Assembly (NCBI RefSeq): GCF_002019665.1
Contig: NZ_KV917375.1
Location: 1,348,390-1,412,389, forward strand
Reading direction: 5' to 3'
Source: Sutcliffiella halmapala
GTDB taxonomy: Bacteria > Bacillota > Bacilli > Bacillales > Bacillaceae_I
Length of the DNA stretch: 64,000 nucleotides
The notes below the pieces were generated by a model that was given only the letters and a program-made list of their open reading frames with translations, was not told where the DNA came from and made no database searches. Shown in pieces: positions 26,965 through 36,782 of the stretch. The first letter of the stretch is position 1, and each line of letters opens with the position of its first letter. The position numbers and the translations under genes are program-made.

Positions 26965-29217
26965 GTGGTTAAAAGAAGTCGGATAGTGGCGTTCTTATTA
27001 CTTCTCGTTTTGATTGGAAGTTCAATTGGAATTTTCGCCAATCCAGTAGCAAACAATACGAAGTTAGGCTTAGACTTACAAGGTGGATTTGAAGTACTGT
27101 ATCAGGTTAAGCCGATTAATGAAGAGAGCACCATTGACCGTGATACACTCGTCAGCACTGTAAGTGCCCTTAATAAACGTGTGAATGTATTAGGGGTTAG
27201 TGAGCCTAGAATCCAAATTGAAGGCGATGATCGCATTCGTGTGCAGCTTGCGGGGGTTGATGACCAGTCCAAAGCGCGCGAAATATTATCGACAGAGGCG
27301 AAATTAACTTTTCGAGACATTGATGATAACTTATTGATGGATGGATCTGCCTTGGCAGAGGGGGGAGCATCCCAATCCTTTGATAGAGATAATAAACCGA
27401 GTGTTGCTCTTACTTTGCGTTCAGCTGAGCAATTTGCTGCAGTTACCCGCCAAGTTGTTGAAATGGGGCCAGGACGCAACTTAATGGTTATCTGGCTTGA
27501 TTTTGAAGAGGGAGTGGACTCCTATCAAGCAGAGGCCCAAAAACAAGATCCAAAGTTTCTTTCTTCGGCAGGTGTTAGCCAAGTTTTTAATGACACCTCT
27601 GTACAAATAACCGGTGGAAACTTTACAGTCCCTTCTGCCAAAGAATTGGCGGACCTATTAAATGCTGGTTCCCTGCCTGTAGAACTAGAAGAAGTATATT
27701 CTACTTCTGTAGGAGCACAATTCGGTGAAGCTGCATTGGAGACGACAGTTCTTGCTGGTATTATTGGGATTGCAGCTATTTTCGTGTTTATGCTAGTTGT
27801 CTACCGCTTACCGGGTATCGTTGCAGTTGTGACCTTAAGCGTTTATATCTTTTTAGTTATGCTTGTTTTTAATCTTATGAATGGTGTATTGACATTACCG
27901 GGTGTAGCGGCACTTATTCTAGGGGTAGGGATGGCAGTTGATGCCAATATTCTCACCTATGAGCGCATAAGAGAAGAATTAAAATTAGGTAAGTCTACGA
28001 TGTCTGCTTTCCGTTCTGGAAATAGAAATTCGCTTTCTACGATTATGGATGCAAACATAACAACCTTACTTGTAGCCGTTGTTATGTTTATCTTCGGGAC
28101 AAGCTCTGTTCAAGGGTTTGCTACTATGTTAATTGTTAGTATTTTACTAAGCTTTTTAACAGCTATTGTTGGAAGCCGTTTATTACTAGGATTATTGGTG
28201 AATAGTCGTGCTTTAAATAATAAGCCACAACTATTCGGTGTGAATAAGAAGGATATATTAGATATCAATCAAACAGATGAATTTACCGAACCACCAAATA
28301 AATTCGAAAATTGGAATTTCCTAAAATATCGCAAAAAAATGCTCGTGTTCTCAGGTGTGATGGTAGTAGCCGGTATTATCATTCTAGCAGCTTTCCGGTT
28401 AAATTTAGGCATCGATTTTGCCAGTGGGACACGAGTGGAGATCTTAAGTGAAACTTCCCTAACAGTAGAAGAAGTTCAGGAAGAATTTTCTTCAATTAAT
28501 CTTGAGCCAAGGGACGTCATCTTATCAGGTAATAATAGTGAAATCGCTGTTGCGCGATTTTTAGATAGCTTTTCTCAGTCAGAAATCGCACAAATTAAAG
28601 CACTTTTCTCTGAGAAATTTGGATCTGAGCCTAATATAAGTAGCGTTTCTCCGACGGTCGGTCAAGAGCTTGCGCTTAATGCAATTTATGCGGTATTAAT
28701 AGCGTCTATAGGAATAATCATTTATGTATCTATTCGATTTGAATGGTTATATGCACTTGCAGCAATTGCTGCCTTGCTCTTTGATGCATTATTTGTATTA
28801 GTGTTCTTTAGCATTTCTCGTTTAGAGGTGGATATTACCTTCATTGCAGCGATTCTTACGGTTATTGGTTATTCACTGAATGATACGATTGTAACCTTTG
28901 ACCGGATAAGAGAAAATCTGAAGAAGAAGAAACGAGTCAAAACTTTTGAAGATTTATCTGATGTCGTTAATCGAAGCTTACAACAGACCTTAACTCGTTC
29001 GATTAACACGGTAGCCACTGTAATGTTTGCGGTTGTTGCGTTAATGATTTTTGGAAGTGAGTCTATTCTTAACTTTTCTGTAGCTTTATTAGTTGGACTT
29101 ATTGTAGGAACGTACTCTTCATTATTCGTTGCTGCACAGTTATGGTTAGTTTGGAAGCATAAACAAATGAATAAGGTGAAAAAAGCCCCTGTTGAGGATT
29201 TAGAGCCTGAGGTTTAA
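26965..29217 (+). CDS. secDF: Protein translocase SecDF (fused)
   Basis: SecD and SecF use the proton gradient to help proteins leave the Sec channel. Here they are one 750-residue protein, as in B. subtilis. The SecD half has LGLDLQGG (34-41), a large external domain, and the GVGMAVDANILTYERIREEL segment; the SecF half starts near 455 with NLGIDFASGT and has GYSLNDTIVTFDRIRENL. Twelve membrane segments are expected. GTG 26965 follows AAGGAGGA. Confidence 0.98.
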   Translation: MVKRSRIVAFLLLLVLIGSSIGIFANPVANNTKLGLDLQGGFEVLYQVKPINEESTIDRDTLVSTVSALNKRVNVLGVSEPRIQIEGDDRIRVQLAGVDDQSKAREILSTEAKLTFRDIDDNLLMDGSALAEGGASQSFDRDNKPSVALTLRSAEQFAAVTRQVVEMGPGRNLMVIWLDFEEGVDSYQAEAQKQDPKFLSSAGVSQVFNDTSVQITGGNFTVPSAKELADLLNAGSLPVELEEVYSTSVGAQFGEAALETTVLAGIIGIAAIFVFMLVVYRLPGIVAVVTLSVYIFLVMLVFNLMNGVLTLPGVAALILGVGMAVDANILTYERIREELKLGKSTMSAFRSGNRNSLSTIMDANITTLLVAVVMFIFGTSSVQGFATMLIVSILLSFLTAIVGSRLLLGLLVNSRALNNKPQLFGVNKKDILDINQTDEFTEPPNKFENWNFLKYRKKMLVFSGVMVVAGIIILAAFRLNLGIDFASGTRVEILSETSLTVEEVQEEFSSINLEPRDVILSGNNSEIAVARFLDSFSQSEIAQIKALFSEKFGSEPNISSVSPTVGQELALNAIYAVLIASIGIIIYVSIRFEWLYALAAIAALLFDALFVLVFFSISRLEVDITFIAAILTVIGYSLNDTIVTFDRIRENLKKKKRVKTFEDLSDVVNRSLQQTLTRSINTVATVMFAVVALMIFGSESILNFSVALLVGLIVGTYSSLFVAAQLWLVWKHKQMNKVKKAPVEDLEPEV

Positions 29218-29223
29218 ATAAGG

Positions 29224-29259
29224 AATGCCGCAGAATAGAATTATTCTGTGGCATTTTTA
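29224..29259 (+). terminator. Terminator after secDF
   Basis: 13-bp stem AATGCCGCAGAAT / ATTCTGTGGCATT and T-run. Confidence 0.92.
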
Positions 29260-29329
29260 TATATTTTAAAAGTGGGATGTTTCATTTGATTCTTAGGATG
29301 CCCTGAAAATACGATGGCCTTTTTGAACA

Positions 29330-29465
29330 CCCTGATGATTTCCGTGCCAGCCGTTCGCTTTCCGCGGGCGGTCTCGGGAGCCTCCTCGGCGAAAGGCGCC
29401 TGTGGGGTCTCCCTTCGACTCGCATTCCCGCAGGAGTCTCACGCCTTGCACTACAATCATCAGGG
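29330..29465. repeat. GC-rich intergenic palindromic repeat element
   Basis: A 136-bp block bounded by an exact 11-bp inverted repeat (CCCTGATGATT at 29330-29340, AATCATCAGGG at 29455-29465) encloses GC-rich sequence with TTCGCTTTCCGCGGGCGG and CGCATTCCCGCAGGAGTCTC. From memory, this core is a widespread dispersed element of Bacillus intergenic regions. Its base composition stands out sharply from the flanking DNA. No ORF with an RBS. The rest of 29260-29633 shows no gene. Confidence 0.75.
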
Positions 29466-29633
29466 AAGACGGGTTAAACATTAACGTTTAATGTGGAACT
29501 TAGTTTCGTATTTTTGTCATCCATTTTCCATAGGGTTAGTCACTTAGATAGCTAATTTCTATAAAGAAAGTTCAAGCTAAGGAAAAGAAGTGGAAGATTT
29601 CGGGTACAATAAAGGAAGAAAAGGGGTGGGAGA

Positions 29634-30527
29634 ATGGACCATGAAGAGCGGTTTAAAAAAGCAGAATTTGCCGCTATGCTAGGGGTTGTTGGAAACATCA
29701 TTTTGGCAATATTTAAAGGGTGGATTGGGGTTATTGCAAACAGCCGTGCGTTAATAGCTGATGCAGCCCACTCTGCTTCGGATGTTACGGCTTCTTTAGC
29801 TGTCTATATTGGGCTGAAAGCTGCAAAAAGACCACCGGATAAGGATCATCCATATGGTCATGGGAAAGCTGAAAATATCGCAGCGATCATCGTAGCAGTC
29901 ATCTTGGTGATTGTTGGATTTGAAATCGGCAAATCATCTTTTTATGCTTTTTTTGAACCGATAGAAGCACCCAAATCGGTAGCAATCATCGCTGTCATTA
30001 TTTCCATTATCGTAAAAGAAGCAATGTTCCGCTATAAATACAATTTAGGTAAGAAAATCAAAAGCGATGCCATCATCATTAATGCTTTTGAACACCGATC
30101 AGACGTTTATGCTTCCATCGCTGTTTTAATTGGAATTATTGGGGCCATCTTTGGTAAATACGTCGGTATTGATTGGTTAGTATACTTAGACCCAGTTGCT
30201 GGATTAGTTGTTGCGGTTCTTATTATACTTATGGCATGGAAATTGGGGCAAGAGTCCATTCATAATACTTTGGATCATGTGATGCATGAAGAGGATGCGG
30301 AGGAGTTTCGAGAGGTTGTCCTGACTGTTCCTGGAGTAAAAAAAATAGACGAACTTCACGCTCGAGAGCATGGTTACTATGTAATAGTTGACTTGAAAAT
30401 CTCTGTTGATCCTTATATCACAGTGGAAGAAGGACACAAGATTGGAAAAGTTGTAAAGGCAAAACTTCTTGAAAATAGTGATGTGCAAGATGTTTTTGTC
30501 CATATTAATCCATATTCTGATTCATAG
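29634..30527 (+). CDS. Cation diffusion facilitator family transporter
   Basis: A proton-coupled exporter of divalent cations; characterised Bacillus members export manganese, zinc or iron, and the metal here is not certain. 297 residues with six membrane segments (about 12-200) and a cytosolic C-terminal domain (about 205-297). The metal-site motifs are HSASD in segment 2 and HRSDVYAS in segment 5, with HPYGHGK between; the binding set therefore resembles H/D-type sites. ATG 29634 is eight bases after GGGGTGGG. It is not in an obvious operon with secDF, which has its own terminator. Confidence 0.92.
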   Translation: MDHEERFKKAEFAAMLGVVGNIILAIFKGWIGVIANSRALIADAAHSASDVTASLAVYIGLKAAKRPPDKDHPYGHGKAENIAAIIVAVILVIVGFEIGKSSFYAFFEPIEAPKSVAIIAVIISIIVKEAMFRYKYNLGKKIKSDAIIINAFEHRSDVYASIAVLIGIIGAIFGKYVGIDWLVYLDPVAGLVVAVLIILMAWKLGQESIHNTLDHVMHEEDAEEFREVVLTVPGVKKIDELHAREHGYYVIVDLKISVDPYITVEEGHKIGKVVKAKLLENSDVQDVFVHINPYSDS

Positions 30528-30554
30528 GATACTAAATTTTGGGGAGGGGATTAG

Positions 30555-30842
30555 TTGAAAACACAGTGGTATCTTTTGGCCGGAGTGGTATTTACAATCA
30601 TTGTTTCAATATTTGCCGTATTGAATGTTGCGCCAGTAGAGGTTAATTTTTTATTTGGTACTGCGGAATGGCCGCTAGTTTTAGTTATTTTATTTTCTAC
30701 TTTGATGGGGATTGTTATTGCAGGTTCGATTGGAATCTATCAGGTGGTTATCGTAAAAAGAAAAATGCAGCAAAAGAACCCAGAAGCACTTCTGAAGGAA
30801 AAAGAGGGAAAAGCAAAGGTGGTAAGAAAACACGGACAATAA
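30555..30842 (+). CDS. LapA domain-containing membrane protein (YrvD-like)
   Basis: 95 residues with two membrane helices (about 5-24 and 40-65) and a basic, Lys-rich C-terminal tail, the LapA/DUF1049 architecture (TIIVSIFAVLNVAPVEVNFLFG). LapA-type proteins in E. coli act in lipopolysaccharide assembly control, a role that cannot apply here. The start is TTG 30555 after GGGGAGGGG. It precedes recJ as yrvD does in B. subtilis. Confidence 0.85.
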   Translation: MKTQWYLLAGVVFTIIVSIFAVLNVAPVEVNFLFGTAEWPLVLVILFSTLMGIVIAGSIGIYQVVIVKRKMQQKNPEALLKEKEGKAKVVRKHGQ

Positions 30843-30928
30843 CGTCGGTGTTTTTCTTTTTTCCAATAACCTTTATTGAAGGCACTACTACTCTCTAGTA
30901 TAATAGGGAGGCTAAGGGAGGAATTCGT

Positions 30929-33274
30929 TTGTTAGCTTCTAAATCACGTTGGAATGTAAATAAACCTAATATAGAAAATGTTCAACAACTAGCAGAATCC
31001 TTACAGATTGCTCCTCTAATTGCTTCTCTTTTAGTAAATAGGGGACTAGACGAGCTAGAGTCGGCAAAGAAATTTTTAAATACGCATGATCAGGAATTTC
31101 ACGATCCTTATCTTTTAGAAGATATGGAAAAAGTCGTTAAGAGAATAGAGAAGGCCAAAGAGAATGAAGAAAAGGTATTAGTTTTCGGAGATTATGATGC
31201 AGATGGTGTGAGTAGTACCACTGTGATGGTAACGGCTCTCCGTGAGATGGGAGTAATTGTAGAATTTTACATACCTAATCGCTTTACAGAAGGGTATGGA
31301 CCAAATGAAGCTGCTTTTAGACAGGCAAAGGAAAGTGGCTTTTCCGTTATCATAACGGTAGACACGGGGATATCAGCCTTAGATGAAGCTATTATTGCGA
31401 AAGAAATGGGTCTTGATTTAATCATAACAGATCATCATGAGCCAGGTCCTGTATTGCCAGATGCATTTGCTATTATTCACCCTAAAAAGGAGACATGCTC
31501 ATATCCTTTCAAAGATTTAGCTGGGGTAGGAGTAGCTTATAAGGTTGCACACGCACTCTTAGGTAAGAATCCTGAGCACTTATTAGAGATTGCGGCGATA
31601 GGAACGATTGCAGATCTAGTGCCACTTGTGGATGAAAATAGACTGTTAGCTTCCAAAGGGATAAAGAAAATGCAACAAACAAAAAGGGTTGGACTTCTAG
31701 CATTGCTTCAAAAATGTGGCGTAGAGCCTCATACCATTACAGAAGAAACAATTGGTTTTTCTATTGGTCCAAGAATCAATGCTGTAGGGCGGTTGGATGA
31801 TGCAGATCCCGCTGTTCATTTATTGATGACAGAAGATGTGGAAGAAGCAAAACAGCTTGCAGAAGAAATGGAAGCTTATAATAAAGAGAGACAGCAAATT
31901 GTGACACAAATTACCGAAGAAGCCATTCGACAAGTGGAGGAAAAATATTCTCCTGATGAAAATGCTTTTATTATTGTAGAAGGTTACAATTGGAATGCTG
32001 GTGTGGTCGGGATTGTTGCTTCAAGACTAGTTGACCGCTTCTATCGACCAACGATTGTCTTGAGCTTAGATGAAGAAAAAGGAATTGCCAAGGGTTCAGC
32101 CCGTTCCATTATTGGTTTTGACCTTTTTGAGAATTTATCTAGTTGTCGAGATATACTTCCACACTTTGGAGGACACCCAATGGCTGCTGGTATGACATTA
32201 AAGCTACAAGATGTCGAAGAGTTACGTACTAGAATGAACGAACGCGCAAATGAGATTTTAACAGAAGAAGATTTCACACCAATCACAGAAGTAGATATTG
32301 AGTGCGATTTGGCTGATGTAACGATTGAAACAATTGAACAATTAGAAAGACTTGCACCATACGGCGTAGCAAACCCGAAGCCTAAGGTTTTAGTAAAGAA
32401 CGCTTTCCCTCAACAGATTCGTCAAATAGGGAATAAGAACAATCATTTAAAATTAGTGGTTGAAAAGGATGGAAGTTCATTAGATTGCGTTGGATTTGGT
32501 TTTGGTGAAACCTATCATCATGTATCACCAACGGCTTCGCTTGATGTTTTAGGTGAACTGGCCATTAATGAGTGGAATAATTTCAGGAAGCCTCAGCTTT
32601 TTGTGAAAGACTTGCGAGTTTTAGAATGGCAGTTATTTGATATTCGCTCTATTAAACAGTTAAATCAAGCATTACAAGGAATAGATAAAAAGAAATTACA
32701 AATACTGTTTTTTAATACGACAACAATAGAAGCACTTAAATTAGGGGAGGAATTTCTTCCTTATACTACACATGTAATAACAGGAACAGAAGTGGACTTA
32801 AATGATAAATATGTTGTTTTATTGGATATACCAAGTGAAGAAGAAATGCTAGCAAGTCTATTACAAAGTGCTAATCCTTCACGCATCTATGCTTCATTTT
32901 ATCAAAAAGAAAATCACTATTTTTCGACAATCCCGACAAGAGATCATTTTAAATGGTATTATGCTTTCTTAACTAAAAAAGGGCCGTTTGATTTAACTAG
33001 ATACGCAGAAGATATTGCTAAACATCGTGGTTGGTCAAAGGAAACAATAGATTTCATGTCACAGGTGTTTTTTGAACTAGAATTTGTTACAATAGACAAG
33101 GGCTTTATCGCATTGAATCATGCGGGGAAAAAACGAGATTTTGAAGAATCTCCTACTTATCGCAAAAAGCAGCAACAAGTGATGCTTGAAAACTTGTTTT
33201 TATACTCTTCATTTAAACAATTAAAAGCGTGGTTTGATACTCAGCTAACCAAACAGTGCACTGTTCATTCATAG
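30929..33274 (+). CDS. recJ: Single-stranded-DNA-specific exonuclease RecJ
   Basis: A 5'-3' single-strand exonuclease in recombination and repair. 781 residues: the DHH phosphoesterase core with GDYDADGV (87-94), VDTG and ITDHHEPG (DHH at 168-170), DHHA1 with GGHPMAAGM, an OB fold (about 455-570) and the Firmicutes-type C-terminal extension of about 200 residues. The start is TTG 30929 with AGGGAGGAA upstream. apt follows after 14 bases. Confidence 0.97.
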   Translation: MLASKSRWNVNKPNIENVQQLAESLQIAPLIASLLVNRGLDELESAKKFLNTHDQEFHDPYLLEDMEKVVKRIEKAKENEEKVLVFGDYDADGVSSTTVMVTALREMGVIVEFYIPNRFTEGYGPNEAAFRQAKESGFSVIITVDTGISALDEAIIAKEMGLDLIITDHHEPGPVLPDAFAIIHPKKETCSYPFKDLAGVGVAYKVAHALLGKNPEHLLEIAAIGTIADLVPLVDENRLLASKGIKKMQQTKRVGLLALLQKCGVEPHTITEETIGFSIGPRINAVGRLDDADPAVHLLMTEDVEEAKQLAEEMEAYNKERQQIVTQITEEAIRQVEEKYSPDENAFIIVEGYNWNAGVVGIVASRLVDRFYRPTIVLSLDEEKGIAKGSARSIIGFDLFENLSSCRDILPHFGGHPMAAGMTLKLQDVEELRTRMNERANEILTEEDFTPITEVDIECDLADVTIETIEQLERLAPYGVANPKPKVLVKNAFPQQIRQIGNKNNHLKLVVEKDGSSLDCVGFGFGETYHHVSPTASLDVLGELAINEWNNFRKPQLFVKDLRVLEWQLFDIRSIKQLNQALQGIDKKKLQILFFNTTTIEALKLGEEFLPYTTHVITGTEVDLNDKYVVLLDIPSEEEMLASLLQSANPSRIYASFYQKENHYFSTIPTRDHFKWYYAFLTKKGPFDLTRYAEDIAKHRGWSKETIDFMSQVFFELEFVTIDKGFIALNHAGKKRDFEESPTYRKKQQQVMLENLFLYSSFKQLKAWFDTQLTKQCTVHS

Positions 33275-33288
33275 GAGGAAAAAAGAAG

Positions 33289-33801
33289 ATGGATTTAAAG
33301 AAATTTATCACAATCGTTCCTGATTGGCCAAAGCCAGGAATTCAATTTAAAGATATTACAACATTAATGGATAATGGCGATGCATATCGTTATGCAACAG
33401 ACCAAATCGTGGAATACGCACGTGAAAAGCAAATTGACGTAGTTGTTGGACCAGAAGCTCGTGGGTTTATTATTGGTTGTCCAGTAGCATACTCTTTAGG
33501 GGTTGGCTTCGCACCAGTGCGTAAAGAAGGTAAACTTCCTCGTGAAGTAGCAAGAGTGGAGTACGGCTTAGAGTATGGAAAAGATGTTCTAACGATCCAC
33601 AAGGATGCCATTAAACCAGGACAACGCGTCCTTATCACAGATGACCTTTTAGCAACAGGTGGAACCATTGATGCAACCATTAAATTAGTACAAGAGCTAG
33701 GTGGGGTGGTAGCTGGAATCGCATTCCTCATTGAGCTATCCTATTTAGATGGTCGCGATAAATTAGATGGTTTTGATATTCTAACATTGATGAAATATTA
33801 A
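33289..33801 (+). CDS. apt: Adenine phosphoribosyltransferase
   Basis: Salvages adenine with PRPP to AMP. 170 residues; [19 protein letters not shown] at the N-terminus, [10 protein letters not shown], and the PRPP-binding motif [16 protein letters not shown] 33289 is eight bases after AGGAGG; the frame is open upstream into the end of recJ but with no RBS. Transcribed with recJ and closed by a terminator; relA begins from its own promoter. Confidence 0.98.
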   Translation: MDLKKFITIVPDWPKPGIQFKDITTLMDNGDAYRYATDQIVEYAREKQIDVVVGPEARGFIIGCPVAYSLGVGFAPVRKEGKLPREVARVEYGLEYGKDVLTIHKDAIKPGQRVLITDDLLATGGTIDATIKLVQELGGVVAGIAFLIELSYLDGRDKLDGFDILTLMKY

Positions 33802-33812
33802 ATCATATACAG

Positions 33813-33846
33813 ACTAGAGCAACTCTAATTTGCTCTAGTTTTTCTT
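33813..33846 (+). terminator. Terminator after apt
   Basis: 10-bp stem ACTAGAGCAA / TTGCTCTAGT, T-run. Confidence 0.88.
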
Positions 33847-33980
33847 ATATTCCCCTCAATAACTAAACTTCTTGAACATAAAAAGAAGGGAATTACAGCT
33901 TTATTCTTGAAAATAGTCTTTATTTTACAGTGATTCCTAAAAAATATGTCGACAAATCTTTATTTTTGCCACATAAACTC

Positions 33981-34009
33981 TTTACATTCCCATAAAATTT
34001 CACGATAAT
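33981..34009 (+). promoter_or_regulatory. relA promoter
   Basis: TTTACA at 33981-33986 and GATAAT at 34004-34009 with a 17-nt spacer, about 70 bases before the relA ATG. Confidence 0.6.
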
Positions 34010-34081
34010 AATTACAATATATTTTATTTAAACGTTTCAATTTTTCATACAAATAAGAGAAAGTCAAAAGGTGAGTAGAAA

Positions 34082-36280
34082 ATGGCAAATGAGCAAGTGT
34101 TAACTGCAGACCAGGTGATAGATAATGCGAGGCGCTATTTAAAGAGCGAGGACATCGCGTTTTTAGAAAAGGCTTATGAGTTTGCTAAAAATGCTCATGC
34201 AGAACAATATCGTAAGTCAGGTGAGCCTTATATTATACATCCAATACAGGTCGCAGGAATCCTTGTAGACCTTGACTTAGATCCATCTACTATTGCTGCT
34301 GGATTTCTTCACGATGTTGTAGAAGATACTTCTGTAACATTGGATGAAATAAAAGAGGCTTTTAATGTCGAAGTTGCAATGCTTGTTGACGGCGTAACGA
34401 AACTTGGGAAAATTAAATACAAATCTCAAGAAGAGCAGCAAGCTGAAAATCATCGCAAAATGTTCGTTGCGATGGCGCAGGATATTCGAGTGATATTAAT
34501 AAAACTTGCTGATCGTCTGCATAATATGAGGACGTTAAAGCATCTTCCGCAAGAAAAGCAGCGTCGTATATCTAATGAAACACTAGAAATATTTGCACCT
34601 CTTGCACATCGTTTAGGAATTTCTAAGATTAAATGGGAATTAGAAGATACTGCTTTACGTTATCTGAATCCTCAGCAATATTATCGAATTGTAAATTTAA
34701 TGAAACGTAAGCGTGCAGAACGTGAACTTTATATAACAGAAGTTATGACTGAGGTAAATGAACGTTTAGATGAAGTAAGCATCGATGCGGACCTATCTGG
34801 ACGTCCAAAGCACATCTATAGCATTTACCGTAAAATGGTGATGCAAAACAAGCAATTTAGCGAAATTTATGATTTGTTAGCCGTGCGTATTATCGTTAAC
34901 AGTATAAAGGATTGTTATGCAGTACTTGGCATTATTCATACCTGTTGGAAGCCAATGCCTGGTCGATTTAAAGACTATATTGCAATGCCGAAACCAAATA
35001 TGTATCAATCGTTGCATACAACTGTTATCGGACCTAAAGGTGATCCACTTGAAGTGCAGATACGTACTTCTGAAATGCATCAAATCGCTGAATATGGAAT
35101 CGCTGCTCACTGGGCGTATAAAGAAGATAAAGTGGCAGACGAACGAGCAACTTTAGAAGATAAATTAACCTGGTTCCGCGAAATTCTCGAATGGCAAAAT
35201 GATGCAACAAATGCAGAAGAATTCATGGAATCTCTGAAGATCGACCTTTTCTCTGATATGGTATTTGTCTTTACACCAAAAGGCGATGTAATTGAGCTTC
35301 CATCTGGATCTGTTCCCATCGATTTTTCTTATCGAATTCACTCGGAAATCGGTAACAAAACAATCGGTGCTAAAGTGAATGGAAAGATGGTAACACTTGA
35401 TTATAAGTTAAAAACAGGAGATATTATTGAAATTTTGACATCCAAGCACTCCTATGGCCCAAGTCAGGATTGGCTAAAATTAGCGCAAACTTCTCAGGCG
35501 AAGAATAGAATTCGTCAGTTCTTTAAAAAGCAAAGAAGAGAAGAGAATGTTGAAAAAGGACGAGACCTTGTTGAAAAAGAAGTTAAGGGCATGGATTTCG
35601 ATTTGAAAGAAATATTAAGCGCTGAGAACATTAATCGAGTTGCAGAAAAATTCAACTTTATGAACGATGAAGATATGTTTGCAGCAGTTGGCTATAATGG
35701 TATCACAGCTTTACAAGTTGCCAATCGTCTAACCGAAAAACAGCGTCGCAAGCGTGATCAAGAACAGCAAATAACAGATATCACAGAGAATGCTGAGAAA
35801 AAGAAAACCGTACCAGCTAAAAAGAAAAAGGATGCGGGAGTCGTTGTTCAAGGAATAGACAGTCTCTTAGTCCGTCTTTCCAAATGTTGTAATCCTGTTC
35901 CTGGTGATGAAATCGTTGGATTTATCACAAGAGGTCGTGGTGTTTCCGTGCACCGAGCGGACTGTGCTAATGTGGTAGCCGAAGGGACTAACGACCGCCT
36001 TATCGATGTAGAATGGGAAAGTGACTTTAAAGATAATCGCGAGTATAATGTGGAAATTGAAATTACAGGCTATGATCGTCGTGGCTTATTAAATGAAGTG
36101 TTACAGGCGGTTAATGAGACAAAAACAGACATAAATGCCGTTTCAGGGAGATCAGATCGCAATAAGATGGCAACCATTCATATGGCAATTGCGATTCATA
36201 ATATTAGCCATTTGCATAAGGTAGTAGAGCGAATTAAGCAAATTCCTGATATTTATGCTGTGCGAAGAATTATGCAATAA
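34082..36280 (+). CDS. relA: Bifunctional (p)ppGpp synthetase/hydrolase Rel
   Basis: Controls the stringent response by making and degrading (p)ppGpp on the ribosome. 732 residues: an HD hydrolase domain with intact His53, HD77-78 and ED81-82 (HDVVEDT), a synthetase domain (about 220-370) with [19 protein letters not shown], a TGS domain (about 390-450), a zinc-finger-like CCNPVPGDE segment, and a C-terminal ACT domain. Both activities should be present. AAAAGGTGAG precedes ATG 34082; dtd is 14 bases downstream. Confidence 0.98.
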   Translation: MANEQVLTADQVIDNARRYLKSEDIAFLEKAYEFAKNAHAEQYRKSGEPYIIHPIQVAGILVDLDLDPSTIAAGFLHDVVEDTSVTLDEIKEAFNVEVAMLVDGVTKLGKIKYKSQEEQQAENHRKMFVAMAQDIRVILIKLADRLHNMRTLKHLPQEKQRRISNETLEIFAPLAHRLGISKIKWELEDTALRYLNPQQYYRIVNLMKRKRAERELYITEVMTEVNERLDEVSIDADLSGRPKHIYSIYRKMVMQNKQFSEIYDLLAVRIIVNSIKDCYAVLGIIHTCWKPMPGRFKDYIAMPKPNMYQSLHTTVIGPKGDPLEVQIRTSEMHQIAEYGIAAHWAYKEDKVADERATLEDKLTWFREILEWQNDATNAEEFMESLKIDLFSDMVFVFTPKGDVIELPSGSVPIDFSYRIHSEIGNKTIGAKVNGKMVTLDYKLKTGDIIEILTSKHSYGPSQDWLKLAQTSQAKNRIRQFFKKQRREENVEKGRDLVEKEVKGMDFDLKEILSAENINRVAEKFNFMNDEDMFAAVGYNGITALQVANRLTEKQRRKRDQEQQITDITENAEKKKTVPAKKKKDAGVVVQGIDSLLVRLSKCCNPVPGDEIVGFITRGRGVSVHRADCANVVAEGTNDRLIDVEWESDFKDNREYNVEIEITGYDRRGLLNEVLQAVNETKTDINAVSGRSDRNKMATIHMAIAIHNISHLHKVVERIKQIPDIYAVRRIMQ

Positions 36281-36294
36281 GTGAGGGTTTTCCA

Positions 36295-36735
36295 ATGAGA
36301 GTAGTGTTACAACGAGCCAAAAAGGCTGAAGTACGTGTAGATAACGAAGTAGTAGGTAAGATTGATAAAGGTTTAATGCTACTTGTCGGGGTCACTCATG
36401 AAGATTCCGTACAAGACGCAGCCTATGTCGCAGAAAAAATTGTGAACTTGCGTATCTTTGAAGATGAAAATGAAAAAATGAATCTATCCTTATTAGACGT
36501 GGAGGGCCAGATCCTTTCCGTTTCCCAATTTACATTATACGGAGATTGTAAAAAAGGAAGACGTCCAAACTTTATGGATGCAGCAAAACCAGATCATGCC
36601 CAAATGATCTATGAATTTTTTAACGAAAACCTACGTGATAAAGGGATAACTGTTGCCACTGGTGAGTTTGGTGCCATGATGGAAGTAGATTTTATTAACG
36701 ATGGGCCTGTGACTTTAATCGTAGAGAGTAAATAG
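36295..36735 (+). CDS. dtd: D-aminoacyl-tRNA deacylase
   Basis: Removes D-amino acids (and glycine from mischarged tRNA-Ala) in translation quality control. 146 residues with the two chiral-site motifs SQFTLY (about 78-83) and NDGPVTL (near 137-143). GTGAGGG precedes ATG 36295. Co-transcribed with relA, as in B. subtilis. Confidence 0.97.
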   Translation: MRVVLQRAKKAEVRVDNEVVGKIDKGLMLLVGVTHEDSVQDAAYVAEKIVNLRIFEDENEKMNLSLLDVEGQILSVSQFTLYGDCKKGRRPNFMDAAKPDHAQMIYEFFNENLRDKGITVATGEFGAMMEVDFINDGPVTLIVESK

Positions 36736-36744
36736 AGAAAACAT

Positions 36745-36782
36745 AAAAAGACAAGTGCTGGTTTAACAGCACTTGTCTTTTT
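36745..36782. terminator. Bidirectional terminator between dtd and the convergent amidase gene
   Basis: About 16-bp stem AAAAAGACAAGTGCTG / CAGCACTTGTCTTTTT with a short loop; runs of A and T on the two sides. The downstream arm touches the stop codon of the amidase gene. Confidence 0.9.
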
